DNA of 19,777 nt from an uncultured Bacteroidales bacterium (GCA_937907165.1 CALCUH010000107.1:1-19777); one strand, 5' to 3'; shown: positions 7,623-15,739, numbered from the stretch's first letter. Numbers and translations are program-made. The notes: generated by a model not told the origin, from the sequence alone.

Positions 7623-7930
7623 ATATACCAGTAGAATCATATTTTATTCTCAGCACGCTTCTTTTCTTTATCGGCGTGTACGGTTTCGTAGCCCGCAAGA
7701 ACCTCATCAGCATCCTCATGTCGGTGGAGCTCATCCTCAATGCGGCGAACATAAACTTCGTAGTCACGAACCGTTTCCTTTATCCTGAACAATTGGAAGG
7801 CTACATATATTCCCTTTTCGTCATCGCCATCGCTGCGGCCGAAACTGCGGTAGCCGTTTCAATCATCATCAACGTTTACCGTCAGATGAAAAACATCGAC
7901 GCTAAGAGTATTAACGAATTAAAGCATTAA
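7619..7930 (+). CDS. nuoK: NADH-quinone oxidoreductase subunit K
   Basis: This 103-residue membrane subunit has three helices and is related to MnhC/MrpC antiporter subunits. The two buried glutamates expected for the proton path are present: Glu37 in 'ILMSVELILNAANINFV' and Glu75 in 'AIAAAETAVAVSI'. The length is normal. The gene overlaps nuoJ by four bases and is followed four bases later by nuoL. Confidence 0.95.
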   Translation: MNIPVESYFILSTLLFFIGVYGFVARKNLISILMSVELILNAANINFVVTNRFLYPEQLEGYIYSLFVIAIAAAETAVAVSIIINVYRQMKNIDAKSINELKH

Positions 7931-7934
7931 TGAT

Positions 7935-9890
7935 ATGGGACAATTAGAGAGTTTAGCACCTTTCGTTTTGTTATTACCGCTCTGCATGTTCCTTATCTTG
8001 GGACTATTCGGTAATAAGATGTGCCCGAAATTGTCGGGTATATTGGGAACTTCCGTATTCGGAGTTGTTTCCGTACTTTGCTACTACATAGCGCTCACCT
8101 ACTTCTTCAGCGGAGATTACCAAGACGGTCAGACCTACCAGCAAGTGACGCTCTTCAACGTCGAATGGTTAAGGATGACCAACACGTTGGCCATCAGCAT
8201 AGGCTTCCTCTTGGACCCGATTTCGGCTATCATGTTGATCGTCATCTCCACCGTATCCCTGATGGTGCATATCTACAGTATGGGGTACATGCACGGAGAA
8301 GGTGGATTCCAACGTTTCTACGCCATCCTATCCCTTTTCTCCTTCGCGATGTTGGGATTGGTCGTTGCGACGAACATCTTCCAAATGTATATCTTCTGGG
8401 AGTTGGTGGGTGTTTCCTCCTTCCTGTTGATCAGTTTCTACTACTACAAACACTCCGCTGTACGCGCGGCTAAGAAAGCCTTCATTGTGACACGTTTTGC
8501 GGATATGTTCTTCCTCATCGGAATTTTGATTCTCTCCTACTACACGCAGACTTTCAATTTCGACACGTTGACGCAAGTAACAGACGGGCACGTTGAAATT
8601 GTGAACACCACCATGAGCGGCATCACCTTCTTAGGGTTCCCAATCATCTCGGTGGCCGTGTTCCTAATCTTCTTAGGAGGCGCAGGAAAGTCAGCTATGT
8701 TCCCATTGCACATTTGGTTGCCAGACGCCATGGAAGGTCCTACTCCTGCGTCAGCGCTCATCCATGCGGCAACAATGGTCGTTGCCGGTGTTTACTTGGT
8801 TGCAAGGCTCTTCCCTATCTACACGTTCGAAGCTCCTCATGTTTTGGAGATCATCGCCTACATCGGTGCGTTCACCAGCATCTTTGCGGCAATTATCGCC
8901 TGCGCACAGACCGACATCAAACGTGTGCTCGCCTTCTCCACGATTTCCCAAATCGCTTACATGATGGTCGCACTCGGCGTTTCCGGCTACGGAGGCGAGA
9001 ATGGTTTAGGTTATACCGCATCCATGTGGCACCTCTTCACGCACGCTATGTTCAAAGCGTTGCTCTTCATGGCGGCGGGCGCTATTATCCACGCAGTCCA
9101 CAGCAACGAGATGGATGCGATGGGTAACCTCAGAAAGAAATTGCCTATCACCCACATCACATTCCTTATCGCATGTTTGGCGATCTCAGGTATTCCTCCG
9201 TTCTCAGGTTTCTTCTCTAAGGATGAAATCCTGGTGGCTGCCTTCGAGACGAACAAGTGGGTCTTCGCTGTTGAATACTTCGTGGCTGGGTTGACCGCCT
9301 TCTACATGTTCCGTCTCTACTACCGCATCTTCTGGTTCGGAGAGCCTGAGAATGGATACGAGCACACCCCACACGAGGCACCATTTGTCATGACCTTCCC
9401 ATTGATGTTCCTCGCTGCCATCACCATCATCACGGGTATCAGTTGGATGTTCGGTAATTTGTCATTCACCGAGTTCATCTCCTCTGACTACACGAGTTAC
9501 GAGATCGAGACACACTGGAGCATAGCTTTACCAAGCATCGGAGCCGGTCTCATCGGTATCCTCATCGCCACATTCCTCTATTTGGAGAAAACCGGCAGAC
9601 CGAACAAGGCGGTTTCCTACTTCAAGAAACCTTACCTTTGGGCTTACAATAAATTCTATATCGACGAGATTTATTTGTATGTGACGAATAACATCATCTT
9701 CCAACGTATCTGCCAACCAATCGCATGGTTCGACCGTCACATCATCGACGGATTCATGAACCTGCTCTCTTGGATTACGAACAAGACATCCGAGGAGACC
9801 AAGGAGATCCAAAGCGGTTATGTTCAACAATACGCTTGGGTATTCATCATGGGTGTCATCACGATTGTGTTGTTCTCTATTTATCTCTAA
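7935..9890 (+). CDS. nuoL: NADH-quinone oxidoreductase subunit L
   Basis: This 651-residue antiporter-like subunit is the distal proton pump of complex I. It has about sixteen predicted helices, including the core 'FWELVGVSSFLLISFYYYK' (buried Glu), 'GGAGKSAMFPLHIWLPDAME' (Lys on the broken helix) and 'GPTPASALIHAATMVVAGVY'. 'IAYMMVALGVSGYGG' and 'AMFKALLFMAAGAIIHAVH' also match. The C-terminal part, after 'KPYLWAYNKFYIDEIY', is the long lateral helix and anchor that clamps NuoM and NuoN. Length and motif order are as in intact family members; no truncation or frameshift is seen. Confidence 0.95.
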   Translation: MGQLESLAPFVLLLPLCMFLILGLFGNKMCPKLSGILGTSVFGVVSVLCYYIALTYFFSGDYQDGQTYQQVTLFNVEWLRMTNTLAISIGFLLDPISAIMLIVISTVSLMVHIYSMGYMHGEGGFQRFYAILSLFSFAMLGLVVATNIFQMYIFWELVGVSSFLLISFYYYKHSAVRAAKKAFIVTRFADMFFLIGILILSYYTQTFNFDTLTQVTDGHVEIVNTTMSGITFLGFPIISVAVFLIFLGGAGKSAMFPLHIWLPDAMEGPTPASALIHAATMVVAGVYLVARLFPIYTFEAPHVLEIIAYIGAFTSIFAAIIACAQTDIKRVLAFSTISQIAYMMVALGVSGYGGENGLGYTASMWHLFTHAMFKALLFMAAGAIIHAVHSNEMDAMGNLRKKLPITHITFLIACLAISGIPPFSGFFSKDEILVAAFETNKWVFAVEYFVAGLTAFYMFRLYYRIFWFGEPENGYEHTPHEAPFVMTFPLMFLAAITIITGISWMFGNLSFTEFISSDYTSYEIETHWSIALPSIGAGLIGILIATFLYLEKTGRPNKAVSYFKKPYLWAYNKFYIDEIYLYVTNNIIFQRICQPIAWFDRHIIDGFMNLLSWITNKTSEETKEIQSGYVQQYAWVFIMGVITIVLFSIYL

Positions 9891-9908
9891 TCGAAAAACA
9901 GTACGGCA

Positions 9909-11423
9909 ATGAATATATTATCATTATTTGTAATCATCCCGCTAGTCATGATGGCAGTCGTGTTCTGCATCGACGGCGAGAAAAAGAGTTTGATACGGAC
10001 TGTGATGTCCATCGGAGGATTCGCCCTTCTCTGCACCTCCGCATACCTCACAATCCAATATCTGGACATGAGGGAGGCCGGCAACACGGAAGAGTTCGTC
10101 TTCACAGCGTCTTATCTCTGGTTTGAGACATTCAACATTCACTACGCGATTGGAGTGGACGGAGTCTCCGTGGCCATGTTGCTACTCTCCTCCATCGTGG
10201 TCATCACGGGCGTATTCGTCTCTTATGCGATGGAAGTGAAAGTGAAAGAATATTTCTTATGGTTCCTCATGCTTTCTGTCGGAGTATTCGGATTCTTCAT
10301 CTCTATGGACCTCTTCACGATGTTCCTCTTCTACGAGGTGGCTTTGATTCCGATGTACTTGCTGATCGGTTTATGGGGAAGCGGCAAAAAAGAGTATTCA
10401 GCGATGAAGCTTACCTTGATGTTGATGGGAGGTTCCGCCTTCTTGATGGTCGGCATCTTCGGAATATACTACAACTCAATTCCTGAGGACGGCACAGCGA
10501 CCTTCAACATCCAAGAGATCGCCGCTAATGTCTCAGTGCTCCGCGTAAACGGAGGCGACCTCAGCTGGGAATACATCTTCTTCCCGCTCACTTTCGTGGG
10601 CTTCGGTGTGTTAGGTGCCATGTTCCCGTTCCACACATGGTCTCCTGACGGTCACGCTTCTGCCCCTACAGCGGTCTCTATGTTGCATGCGGGCGTATTG
10701 ATGAAATTGGGAGGTTACGGTTGCTTCAGAATCGCGATGTATCTGATGCCTGACGCTGCGCAAGACCTCGCTTGGATATTCATCATTCTGACAGGTATCA
10801 GCGTTGTTTACGGTGCGTTCAGCGCATGCGTGCAAACAGACCTCAAATACATCAACGCATACTCATCCGTGAGCCACTGCGGCTTGGTGCTCTTCGCTTT
10901 GCTGATGATGAACAAAACAGCGATGACAGGAGCAATCCTCCAAATGGTTTCCCACGGTTTGATGACGGCGCTCTTCTTCGCCTTGATCGGTATGATCTAC
11001 GGAAGGACACACACACGTGACATCCGTGAGATGGGCGGTTTGATGAAGATCATGCCAGTCCTCTGCGTCTGCTACGTGATCGCCGGTTTGGCATCCCTCG
11101 GTTTACCAGGTCTTAGCGGATTCGTCGCTGAGATGACTATCTTCGTTGGAGCGTTCCAACATCCAGACACATTCCACAGGGTATTCGTCATCCTCGGATG
11201 TACCTCAATCGTCATCACGGCGGTCTACATCCTGAGAGTCGTCGGAAAGATTTTGATGGGTCCTGTCCAAGACAAACACCACGAAAGCTTGACGGACGCC
11301 GTATGGTACGAGAAAATAGCCGCATTCACGCTTATCGCAGCTATCGCAGCTATCGGTATGGCACCACTCTGGTTGGCTAACATGATTAGCGGCGGAATTG
11401 AAAACATTGTAAAAATATTCTAA
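9909..11423 (+). CDS. nuoM: NADH-quinone oxidoreductase subunit M
   Basis: This 504-residue antiporter-like proton-pumping subunit has 'YAIGVDGVSVAMLLLSS' near the N-terminus, 'MFLFYEVALIPMYLLIGLWG' with the essential buried Glu, 'GVLGAMFPFHTWSPDGHASAP' and 'TAVSMLHAGVLMKLGGYG' with the pumping Lys, and 'SVSHCGLVLFALLMM'. It contains about fourteen hydrophobic segments and has normal family length. It begins 18 bases after nuoL and ends 12 bases before nuoN, so it is clearly co-transcribed. Confidence 0.95.
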   Translation: MNILSLFVIIPLVMMAVVFCIDGEKKSLIRTVMSIGGFALLCTSAYLTIQYLDMREAGNTEEFVFTASYLWFETFNIHYAIGVDGVSVAMLLLSSIVVITGVFVSYAMEVKVKEYFLWFLMLSVGVFGFFISMDLFTMFLFYEVALIPMYLLIGLWGSGKKEYSAMKLTLMLMGGSAFLMVGIFGIYYNSIPEDGTATFNIQEIAANVSVLRVNGGDLSWEYIFFPLTFVGFGVLGAMFPFHTWSPDGHASAPTAVSMLHAGVLMKLGGYGCFRIAMYLMPDAAQDLAWIFIILTGISVVYGAFSACVQTDLKYINAYSSVSHCGLVLFALLMMNKTAMTGAILQMVSHGLMTALFFALIGMIYGRTHTRDIREMGGLMKIMPVLCVCYVIAGLASLGLPGLSGFVAEMTIFVGAFQHPDTFHRVFVILGCTSIVITAVYILRVVGKILMGPVQDKHHESLTDAVWYEKIAAFTLIAAIAAIGMAPLWLANMISGGIENIVKIF

Positions 11424-11435
11424 CAGAACGGAGAT

Positions 11436-12866
11436 ATGGATTACAGCAATTTTCTCTCAATGAACCACGAAATTTCGTTAGTAGTGGTCATGATAATGGT
11501 TTTGTTGACCGATTTGATATTGGGCGACAAAAACAAAAAGCTTTGTCAAACACTCGCCATCGGACTCTTCCTTGTCCACACAGTTTTGTGTTTCACTTAC
11601 TGGTCCGGACTCGGTTCTAACGGTGAGGCGTTCTCCGGAATGTACGTTACCTCAGAGATTCACGTGTTCGTGAAGAACATGTTGAACGTAGGTACGCTTT
11701 TGGTATTCCTATTTGGTTACAATTGGAACACGCATGAGAACGAAAAATACGCGGGGGAATTCTATTTCCTAACGCTCTCCACGCTCTTCGGCATGTATCT
11801 CATGATCTCCTCTGGAAACTTTCTACTCTTCTACATCGGATTGGAGACAGCTTCCATCCCGATGGCTACTTTGGTGGCATTGAACAAGAAGAAAAAAGAA
11901 TCCGCTGAAGCGGCAGCAAAATATGTGCTCACAGCCGCATTCTCTTCGGGTGTCATGATCTTTGGTATCTCTATGGTATATGCCACATGCGGCACCCTCT
12001 ATTTCGACGATGTCTTCGCCACATTCGGAGCCTTCCCGCTTCAAATCTTAGCGGTTGTCTTCTTCATCGCCGGCGTAGGCTTCAAGATTTCCTTGGTGCC
12101 ATTCCATCTTTGGACAGCGGACACCTACCAAGGTGCCCCTACGTCAGTGACCGCCTATCTCTCCGTTATCTCCAAAGGTGCGGCTGCCTTCGCCTTCATG
12201 TGCATCTTGACGAAAGCGTTCGCCACGCAACCTGACTCATGGAAGAACATTCTTTGGTGGATCATCATCGTGACCATTACAATCGGTAACCTCTTCGCCA
12301 TCCGTCAAAAGAACATGAAGAGATTCTTGGCGTTCTCTTCCATTTCACAAGCAGGTTACATCATGTTGGGTGTAATCGCAGGAACATCCCAAGGTATGTC
12401 GGCGCTCGTATTCTACATCATGATTTACATGTTCACCAACCTTGCGGCATTCGGAATCATCTCCAGCATCGAGGATAAAACAGGTAAACTCTCCATGGAT
12501 GACTACGACGGACTCTACGAGACTAACCCGAAATTAGCGGTTGTGATGATGCTTGCCATGTTCTCTTTAGGTGGTATTCCGCCATTTGCGGGATTCTTCA
12601 GCAAATTCTTCATCTTCATGGCGGCTGCCGAGCAAGGAGAATACCTCTTGGTATTCCTCGCCTTGTTGAACACCATCATCTCACTCTACTACTATCTGTT
12701 AGTGGTAAAGGCAATGTTCATCAAGAAATCGGAGAATCCGATACCTACTTTCCAAAGCAACAATATGACACGTCTTGGACTCATCATCTGTACGGTGGCC
12801 ATGCTCGTTTTAGGCTTCATCAGCCCACTCTACGAGCACATACTGAACATCAGCTTCGGAATGTAA
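11436..12866 (+). CDS. nuoN: NADH-quinone oxidoreductase subunit N
   Basis: This 476-residue third antiporter-like subunit is placed between NuoK and NuoM in the membrane arm. Motifs: 'LLFYIGLETASIPMATLVAL' (buried Glu), 'ESAEAAAKYVLTAAFSSGVM', 'GVGFKISLVPFHLWTADTYQG' (Lys), 'FLAFSSISQAGYIMLGV' and 'LGGIPPFAGFFSKF'. The length is typical. The start follows GGAGAT. It is the last gene of the operon: a hairpin follows 25 bases after the stop, and no NuoE, F or G gene is found before or after. Confidence 0.95.
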   Translation: MDYSNFLSMNHEISLVVVMIMVLLTDLILGDKNKKLCQTLAIGLFLVHTVLCFTYWSGLGSNGEAFSGMYVTSEIHVFVKNMLNVGTLLVFLFGYNWNTHENEKYAGEFYFLTLSTLFGMYLMISSGNFLLFYIGLETASIPMATLVALNKKKKESAEAAAKYVLTAAFSSGVMIFGISMVYATCGTLYFDDVFATFGAFPLQILAVVFFIAGVGFKISLVPFHLWTADTYQGAPTSVTAYLSVISKGAAAFAFMCILTKAFATQPDSWKNILWWIIIVTITIGNLFAIRQKNMKRFLAFSSISQAGYIMLGVIAGTSQGMSALVFYIMIYMFTNLAAFGIISSIEDKTGKLSMDDYDGLYETNPKLAVVMMLAMFSLGGIPPFAGFFSKFFIFMAAAEQGEYLLVFLALLNTIISLYYYLLVVKAMFIKKSENPIPTFQSNNMTRLGLIICTVAMLVLGFISPLYEHILNISFGM

Positions 12867-12891
12867 TTAAATAGGCTTAAACGTAAAACAA

Positions 12892-12928
12892 ATGAGGCGG
12901 GAAGAACCGAGTGTTCTTTTCGCCTCAT
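12892..12928 (+). terminator. Hairpin at the end of the nuo operon
   Basis: ATGAGGCG (12892-12899) pairs with CGCCTCAT (12921-12928), and inside it AAGAAC (12902-12907) pairs with GTTCTT (12913-12918) around a CGAGT loop. Only a short CTATTTC follows, so the T-tract is weak. Confidence 0.6.
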
Positions 12929-13026
12929 CTATTTCGGGGCGTCACCAACAATTGAAACGATTTCACACATATAACACTTTTTCACATTACGCACGAATTA
13001 TTACTCGAAAAAGGCATAAAATCCAC

Positions 13027-13047
13027 AAGTAAATATTATATTTACTT
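13027..13047. promoter_or_regulatory. Perfect AT-rich palindrome before the proline-rich lipoprotein
   Basis: AAGTAAATA (13027-13035) and TATTTACTT (13039-13047) are exact inverted repeats around TTA, 22 bases before the ATG at 13069. The right arm contains TATATTTA, one base away from the TAnnTTTG -7 element, so the palindrome may be an operator overlapping the promoter. Confidence 0.35.
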
Positions 13048-13068
13048 AAACATTAAAAATTAGGAAAA

Positions 13069-13506
13069 ATGGAACACAAATTTTCAGGAATCATCGCAAC
13101 ATGCGTATTCGCACTTATGTTGTCATCGTGCGAGGTGACGACTTACTCGACTAAGCCGACACCGCCGCCACCACCTCGTCCAAAACCAGCATACCACCAC
13201 CATCCAGCTCCGGGTGTAAAAAGATATCCGATCGACCAAGTGAGAAGGAGTCCGAACACACCGCCACCACCGGCAAAGCCGCACCCACAATCTCATCCGA
13301 CTCCGCCGCCACCGGCTCCAAGCAAACCATCCGTCCGCGAAGTGGAGAAAAACAATGTCCGCAATAGCGGCACACGGGTACAGCAGAGTCAAAACCAACG
13401 TCAAGAGGTGAAAAGCGGTTCTTCCACACCACAACCAAAGGTGCAGAACAACTCCTCCAGACAACGTAACGCCGGCGGATCATCCAGCAGGGGCGGCAGA
13501 AGATAA
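13069..13506 (+). CDS. Proline-rich putative lipoprotein
   Basis: This 145-residue product starts MEHKFSGIIATCVFALMLSSC: a short basic start, a hydrophobic core and the lipobox LSSC with Cys21 as lipidation site. The mature part is low-complexity. Proline/histidine clusters (PTPPPPPRPKP, HHHPAP, TPPPPAKPHPQ, PTPPPPAPSKP) span residues ~30-95, followed by a Ser/Gln/Asn/Arg-rich tail ending SSSRGGRR. No enzymatic domain is visible. Such extended Pro-rich segments usually span the periplasm or bind peptidoglycan or partners, but this is inference. It is followed after five bases by the HD-domain gene, probably in one transcript. Family not recognised. Confidence 0.75.
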   Translation: MEHKFSGIIATCVFALMLSSCEVTTYSTKPTPPPPPRPKPAYHHHPAPGVKRYPIDQVRRSPNTPPPPAKPHPQSHPTPPPPAPSKPSVREVEKNNVRNSGTRVQQSQNQRQEVKSGSSTPQPKVQNNSSRQRNAGGSSSRGGRR

Positions 13507-13511
13507 TTCGT

Positions 13512-14135
13512 ATGGATTACGGCAATATCCAAAAATTCGTATTCGGCGAATTGGTGCGTGACCTGAGCGGACACAACCACCAACATGCGGAACGTGTGGT
13601 CCACAACGCCATGAAAATTATGGAGAAAGAGGGCGGCGACGCAAAAATCGTACTGACCGCCGCTTGGCTACATGACTGCATCGACAAAAAGCTCTATTCC
13701 GACGTGGAGGCCCAAATTCGAAAAGTGGAACAATTCCTCGACGAGCAAGGCTTTTCGCCAAACGAAATCGAAGAAGTGTCGTATATCATACAAAACATCT
13801 CCTTCAACGGGGGCGAAAATCGTCCGCTGAAGAACCTCAACGCTATGATCGTCCGGGATGCGGACCGCCTCGACGCCCTAGGCGCCATCGGAATCATCCG
13901 CACCATAGAATACGGAACCTCCAAAGGCAGACCATTCTACGAAGAGGAAAACATCAAAAGGGCGAATGGAAAATGCGGATGGAACCATTCCACCGACACC
14001 TCCCTCTCCCACTTCTACGACAAACTGCTGAAATTGGAAGAACTGATGCACACCCAGACAGGCAAAGAACTCGCCAAGAAACGCTCCGCTTTCTTAAGCG
14101 ACTTTCTGAACGAGTTTTATGAGGAGATGCAATAA
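13512..14135 (+). CDS. HD-domain phosphohydrolase (YedJ-like)
   Basis: This 207-residue cytoplasmic protein has the HD metal-binding set: His25 in 'GHNHQHAERVV', His54-Asp55 in 'AAWLHDCIDKK' and Asp116 or Asp118 in 'IVRDADRLDALGAIGIIRT'. The last motif, with 'RDADRLDALGA', is characteristic of the YedJ/YpgQ-like branch of HD hydrolases, which act on nucleotides or related phosphate esters. Length agrees with that branch. The substrate is not known. The upstream neighbour is the proline-rich lipoprotein; a strong terminator follows 36 bases after the stop, so the two genes form a short unit. Confidence 0.88.
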   Translation: MDYGNIQKFVFGELVRDLSGHNHQHAERVVHNAMKIMEKEGGDAKIVLTAAWLHDCIDKKLYSDVEAQIRKVEQFLDEQGFSPNEIEEVSYIIQNISFNGGENRPLKNLNAMIVRDADRLDALGAIGIIRTIEYGTSKGRPFYEEENIKRANGKCGWNHSTDTSLSHFYDKLLKLEELMHTQTGKELAKKRSAFLSDFLNEFYEEMQ

Positions 14136-14171
14136 ACATCAAGCGAATCAATCTTAACCAACATTTAAAGC

Positions 14172-14203
14172 AAAGGCGCAAACGAGCAATCGATTGCGCC
14201 TTT
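14172..14203 (+). terminator. Intrinsic terminator after the HD-domain gene
   Basis: AAAGGCGCAA (14172-14181) pairs perfectly with TTGCGCCTTT (14194-14203) around a 12-base loop, followed by GTTTTG. GC-rich stem plus T-rich tail on the plus strand. Confidence 0.8.
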
Positions 14204-14327
14204 GTTTTGTATTAACGTCCATTAGAAATCATTCATAACCAAGTACAAATTACTCATAGAAAAATGATTTATAAAAATAATATCATATATTTTTAATATA
14301 TACATATATTAATACAATTTTTTTACC

Positions 14328-14335
14328 TATATTTG
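14328..14335 (+). promoter_or_regulatory. -7 element for the I42 inhibitor gene
   Basis: TATATTTG matches TAnnTTTG exactly and lies 25 bases before the ATG at 14361, within a very AT-rich stretch. No convincing -33 TTTG is visible upstream. Confidence 0.45.
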
Positions 14336-14360
14336 CATAAATTATTTTAAAATCTAAAGG

Positions 14361-14729
14361 ATGAAGATAGAACACATGAGCAAATGGTTTATTGTAACAT
14401 TTGTAGCCTTATCAGTAATCGGACTCTTCAGCTGCGAAAAGGACGACGACGAATCGAATGAAAAAGAATACGTGGAGAAAACATTCGAAGTCACATTAGA
14501 AAGTACCAGCGGTTCTGGTTTCGAATGGGTATGGATGAACAAAGCTGAAGCGGCAGCCGATTCTGTAAGCGGAACAGAAAAAGTTGAAGACAAGGTAGGC
14601 GGAACAACCATCCACACATGGACGTTCAAAACGAAGGAAGAGGGTGCCGACTCCTTGGTACTCCACTACATGCAACCATGGGAACCAGACAATGAGGAGA
14701 ACACTTACGTCCACCATTTCGAGAAATGA
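14361..14729 (+). CDS. Chagasin-like (I42) cysteine-protease inhibitor, lipoprotein
   Basis: This 122-residue product has an N-terminal hydrophobic stretch ending in GLFSC, with Cys25 as the lipidation site, then an acidic linker (EKDDDESNEKE). The mature domain carries the three binding-loop signatures of the chagasin fold: 'STSGSGFEWVW' (residues ~49-58, the family's G-(Y/F)-x-W loop), 'VGGTTIHTWTFK' and 'YMQPWEPD' (the RPWE-type loop, here QPWE). Family members inhibit papain-type cysteine proteases. The likely site is the periplasm or outer membrane. The Met codon at 14376 is an alternative start. A strong terminator follows; the gene is probably monocistronic. Confidence 0.8.
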   Translation: MKIEHMSKWFIVTFVALSVIGLFSCEKDDDESNEKEYVEKTFEVTLESTSGSGFEWVWMNKAEAAADSVSGTEKVEDKVGGTTIHTWTFKTKEEGADSLVLHYMQPWEPDNEENTYVHHFEK

Positions 14730-14802
14730 TTTACCCAAGGTAGCTAAAAATATTTGTGCGTAAACACAAACTAAACAACAAACATCACACATTAAATAAG
14801 CG

Positions 14803-14845
14803 AGTTCCAACAATTCTCTTCGGAGGAAAGTTGGAACTTTTTTTT
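14803..14845 (+). terminator. Intrinsic terminator with UUCG loop
   Basis: AGTTCCAAC (14803-14811) pairs with GTTGGAACT (14830-14838). An inner TTCTC/GAGGA stem closes on a TTCG tetraloop, and a run of eight T follows (14838-14845). It ends transcription of the I42 gene. Confidence 0.85.
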
Positions 14846-14952
14846 ACTTCTCAATATCTGAACCATCTATTTGTCGAGATTCGATGGAAAATAACACGAA
14901 CAAGAAAGAAAGACAACAATATACATTGCGACAAAAACGCATCATCCGATAT

Positions 14953-15120
14953 TTATTTCAAATCCAACAACAACGTCTTCTCTATTGCCTGGTTAATATC
15001 CTTCGGCACCCCATACTCGTCGGCTAGGCTGCTCCACTGGCTCACGCCCTCCATCACCTGCTCGATAATCTGCTCGGATAATTGACTGTTTTTATATTTC
15101 AAAAGCAATAATAATATCAT
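14953..15120 (-). CDS. Short ORF resembling the C-terminus of a HipA-like kinase
   Basis: The minus strand from the ATG at 15120 encodes 55 residues ending at TAA (14953-14955). After a hydrophobic start (MILLLLLKYKNSQ), the sequence 'QIIEQVMEGVSQWSSLADEYGVPKDI' has the pattern of the extreme C-terminus of HipA-type toxin kinases (a helix with V..W..LA.E.G(V/I)). The rest of HipA is absent and the frame upstream soon meets a TAA. It is best read as a remnant or a small unrelated protein; the resemblance is weak and from memory. The codons are GC-richer than the surrounding AT-rich DNA, which supports former coding. Confidence 0.4.
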   Translation of the reverse strand: MILLLLLKYKNSQLSEQIIEQVMEGVSQWSSLADEYGVPKDINQAIEKTLLLDLK

Positions 15121-15243
15121 TATTTCATATAAACAGCTGCAAAATCTTTGATTTTATAGCATTTAATAATATAACAAAACATACATAAGAGACAAAATAA
15201 TGAGCTGGTCCCCGTTTATTAAATCAATATTTTGCATTAACAA

Positions 15244-15274
15244 TTTGTCAATTAACCAATAATCAATAAATTTG
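15244..15274 (+). promoter_or_regulatory. Bacteroidota promoter for the acidic protein gene
   Basis: TTTG (15244-15247), 19 bases, then TAAATTTG (15267-15274) is an exact -33/-7 match. Transcription would start near 15281, giving a ~30-base leader before the ATG at 15310. Confidence 0.65.
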
Positions 15275-15309
15275 GCAAAGCTAATTATCATAAAAACACG
15301 ATAGAGTAA

Positions 15310-15681
15310 ATGAAGAGTGCAAACATTATCAAGAATGCGGAGATAGACGAAACGGATAGATTCATCGCGGAGAACGGCAGAGAGGTGACCGCATACTACA
15401 TCAACGTGGATATAGAGGAAGGCAGACAACTATTCAACGACATCACAGGAGAGGACATCGACGAATGCTTCGAAAATCTTATCGAAAGTGGAGACATCGA
15501 CGAAGAGAATATTCTGAGCGGTTGCTGCATAACGATAGAAATCTATAATGACAATGAGGAAGTGAAATGTTTCACTATCTGCCCTATCTCAGAGACGGGA
15601 GAAAACTTGGAATTAGACGCATTCGACATCGACGACGAAGATATTCTGGAAGTGATGCTCAAGAAAGTGAGAAACGCATAA
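15310..15681 (+). CDS. Small, strongly acidic protein of unknown function
   Basis: This 123-residue cytoplasmic protein (no signal or membrane segment) is remarkably rich in Asp and Glu throughout, with clusters such as 'DITGEDIDECFENLIESGDIDEENI' split by short hydrophobic strands ('TAYYINVDIE', 'CCITIEIYN', 'CFTICPI') and a final 'DIDDEDILEVMLKKVRNA'. It is not low-complexity: alternating strands and helices suggest a folded domain. Acidic proteins of this size include immunity proteins and DNA mimics, but I do not recognise the family and assign no role. It has its own promoter and is convergent with the unknown gene ending at 15723, sharing a long hairpin. Confidence 0.7.
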   Translation: MKSANIIKNAEIDETDRFIAENGREVTAYYINVDIEEGRQLFNDITGEDIDECFENLIESGDIDEENILSGCCITIEIYNDNEEVKCFTICPISETGENLELDAFDIDDEDILEVMLKKVRNA

Positions 15682-15695
15682 AACAAGGCTTTACA

Positions 15696-15739
15696 CAGTT
15701 CGGTTTACATAACTACCTATGGTTATCTAAACCGAACTG
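15696..15739. terminator. Bidirectional hairpin between convergent genes
   Basis: CAGTTCGGTTTA (15696-15707) and TAAACCGAACTG (15728-15739) form a 12-bp perfect stem, extended by ATAAC/GTTAT after a C-C mismatch. No strong T-tract on the plus strand. The stop codon and last codons of the minus-strand gene lie inside the right arm. Confidence 0.6.

Noticed and set aside
8714..9127. 137-codon open frame inside nuoL
   Set aside because: Out-of-frame shadow with His/Arg/Cys-rich content typical of shifted frames.
15163..15429. 88-codon minus-strand hydrophobic open frame
   Set aside because: It overlaps the acidic gene and its promoter in antisense, and its hydrophobicity reflects AT-rich spacer DNA.
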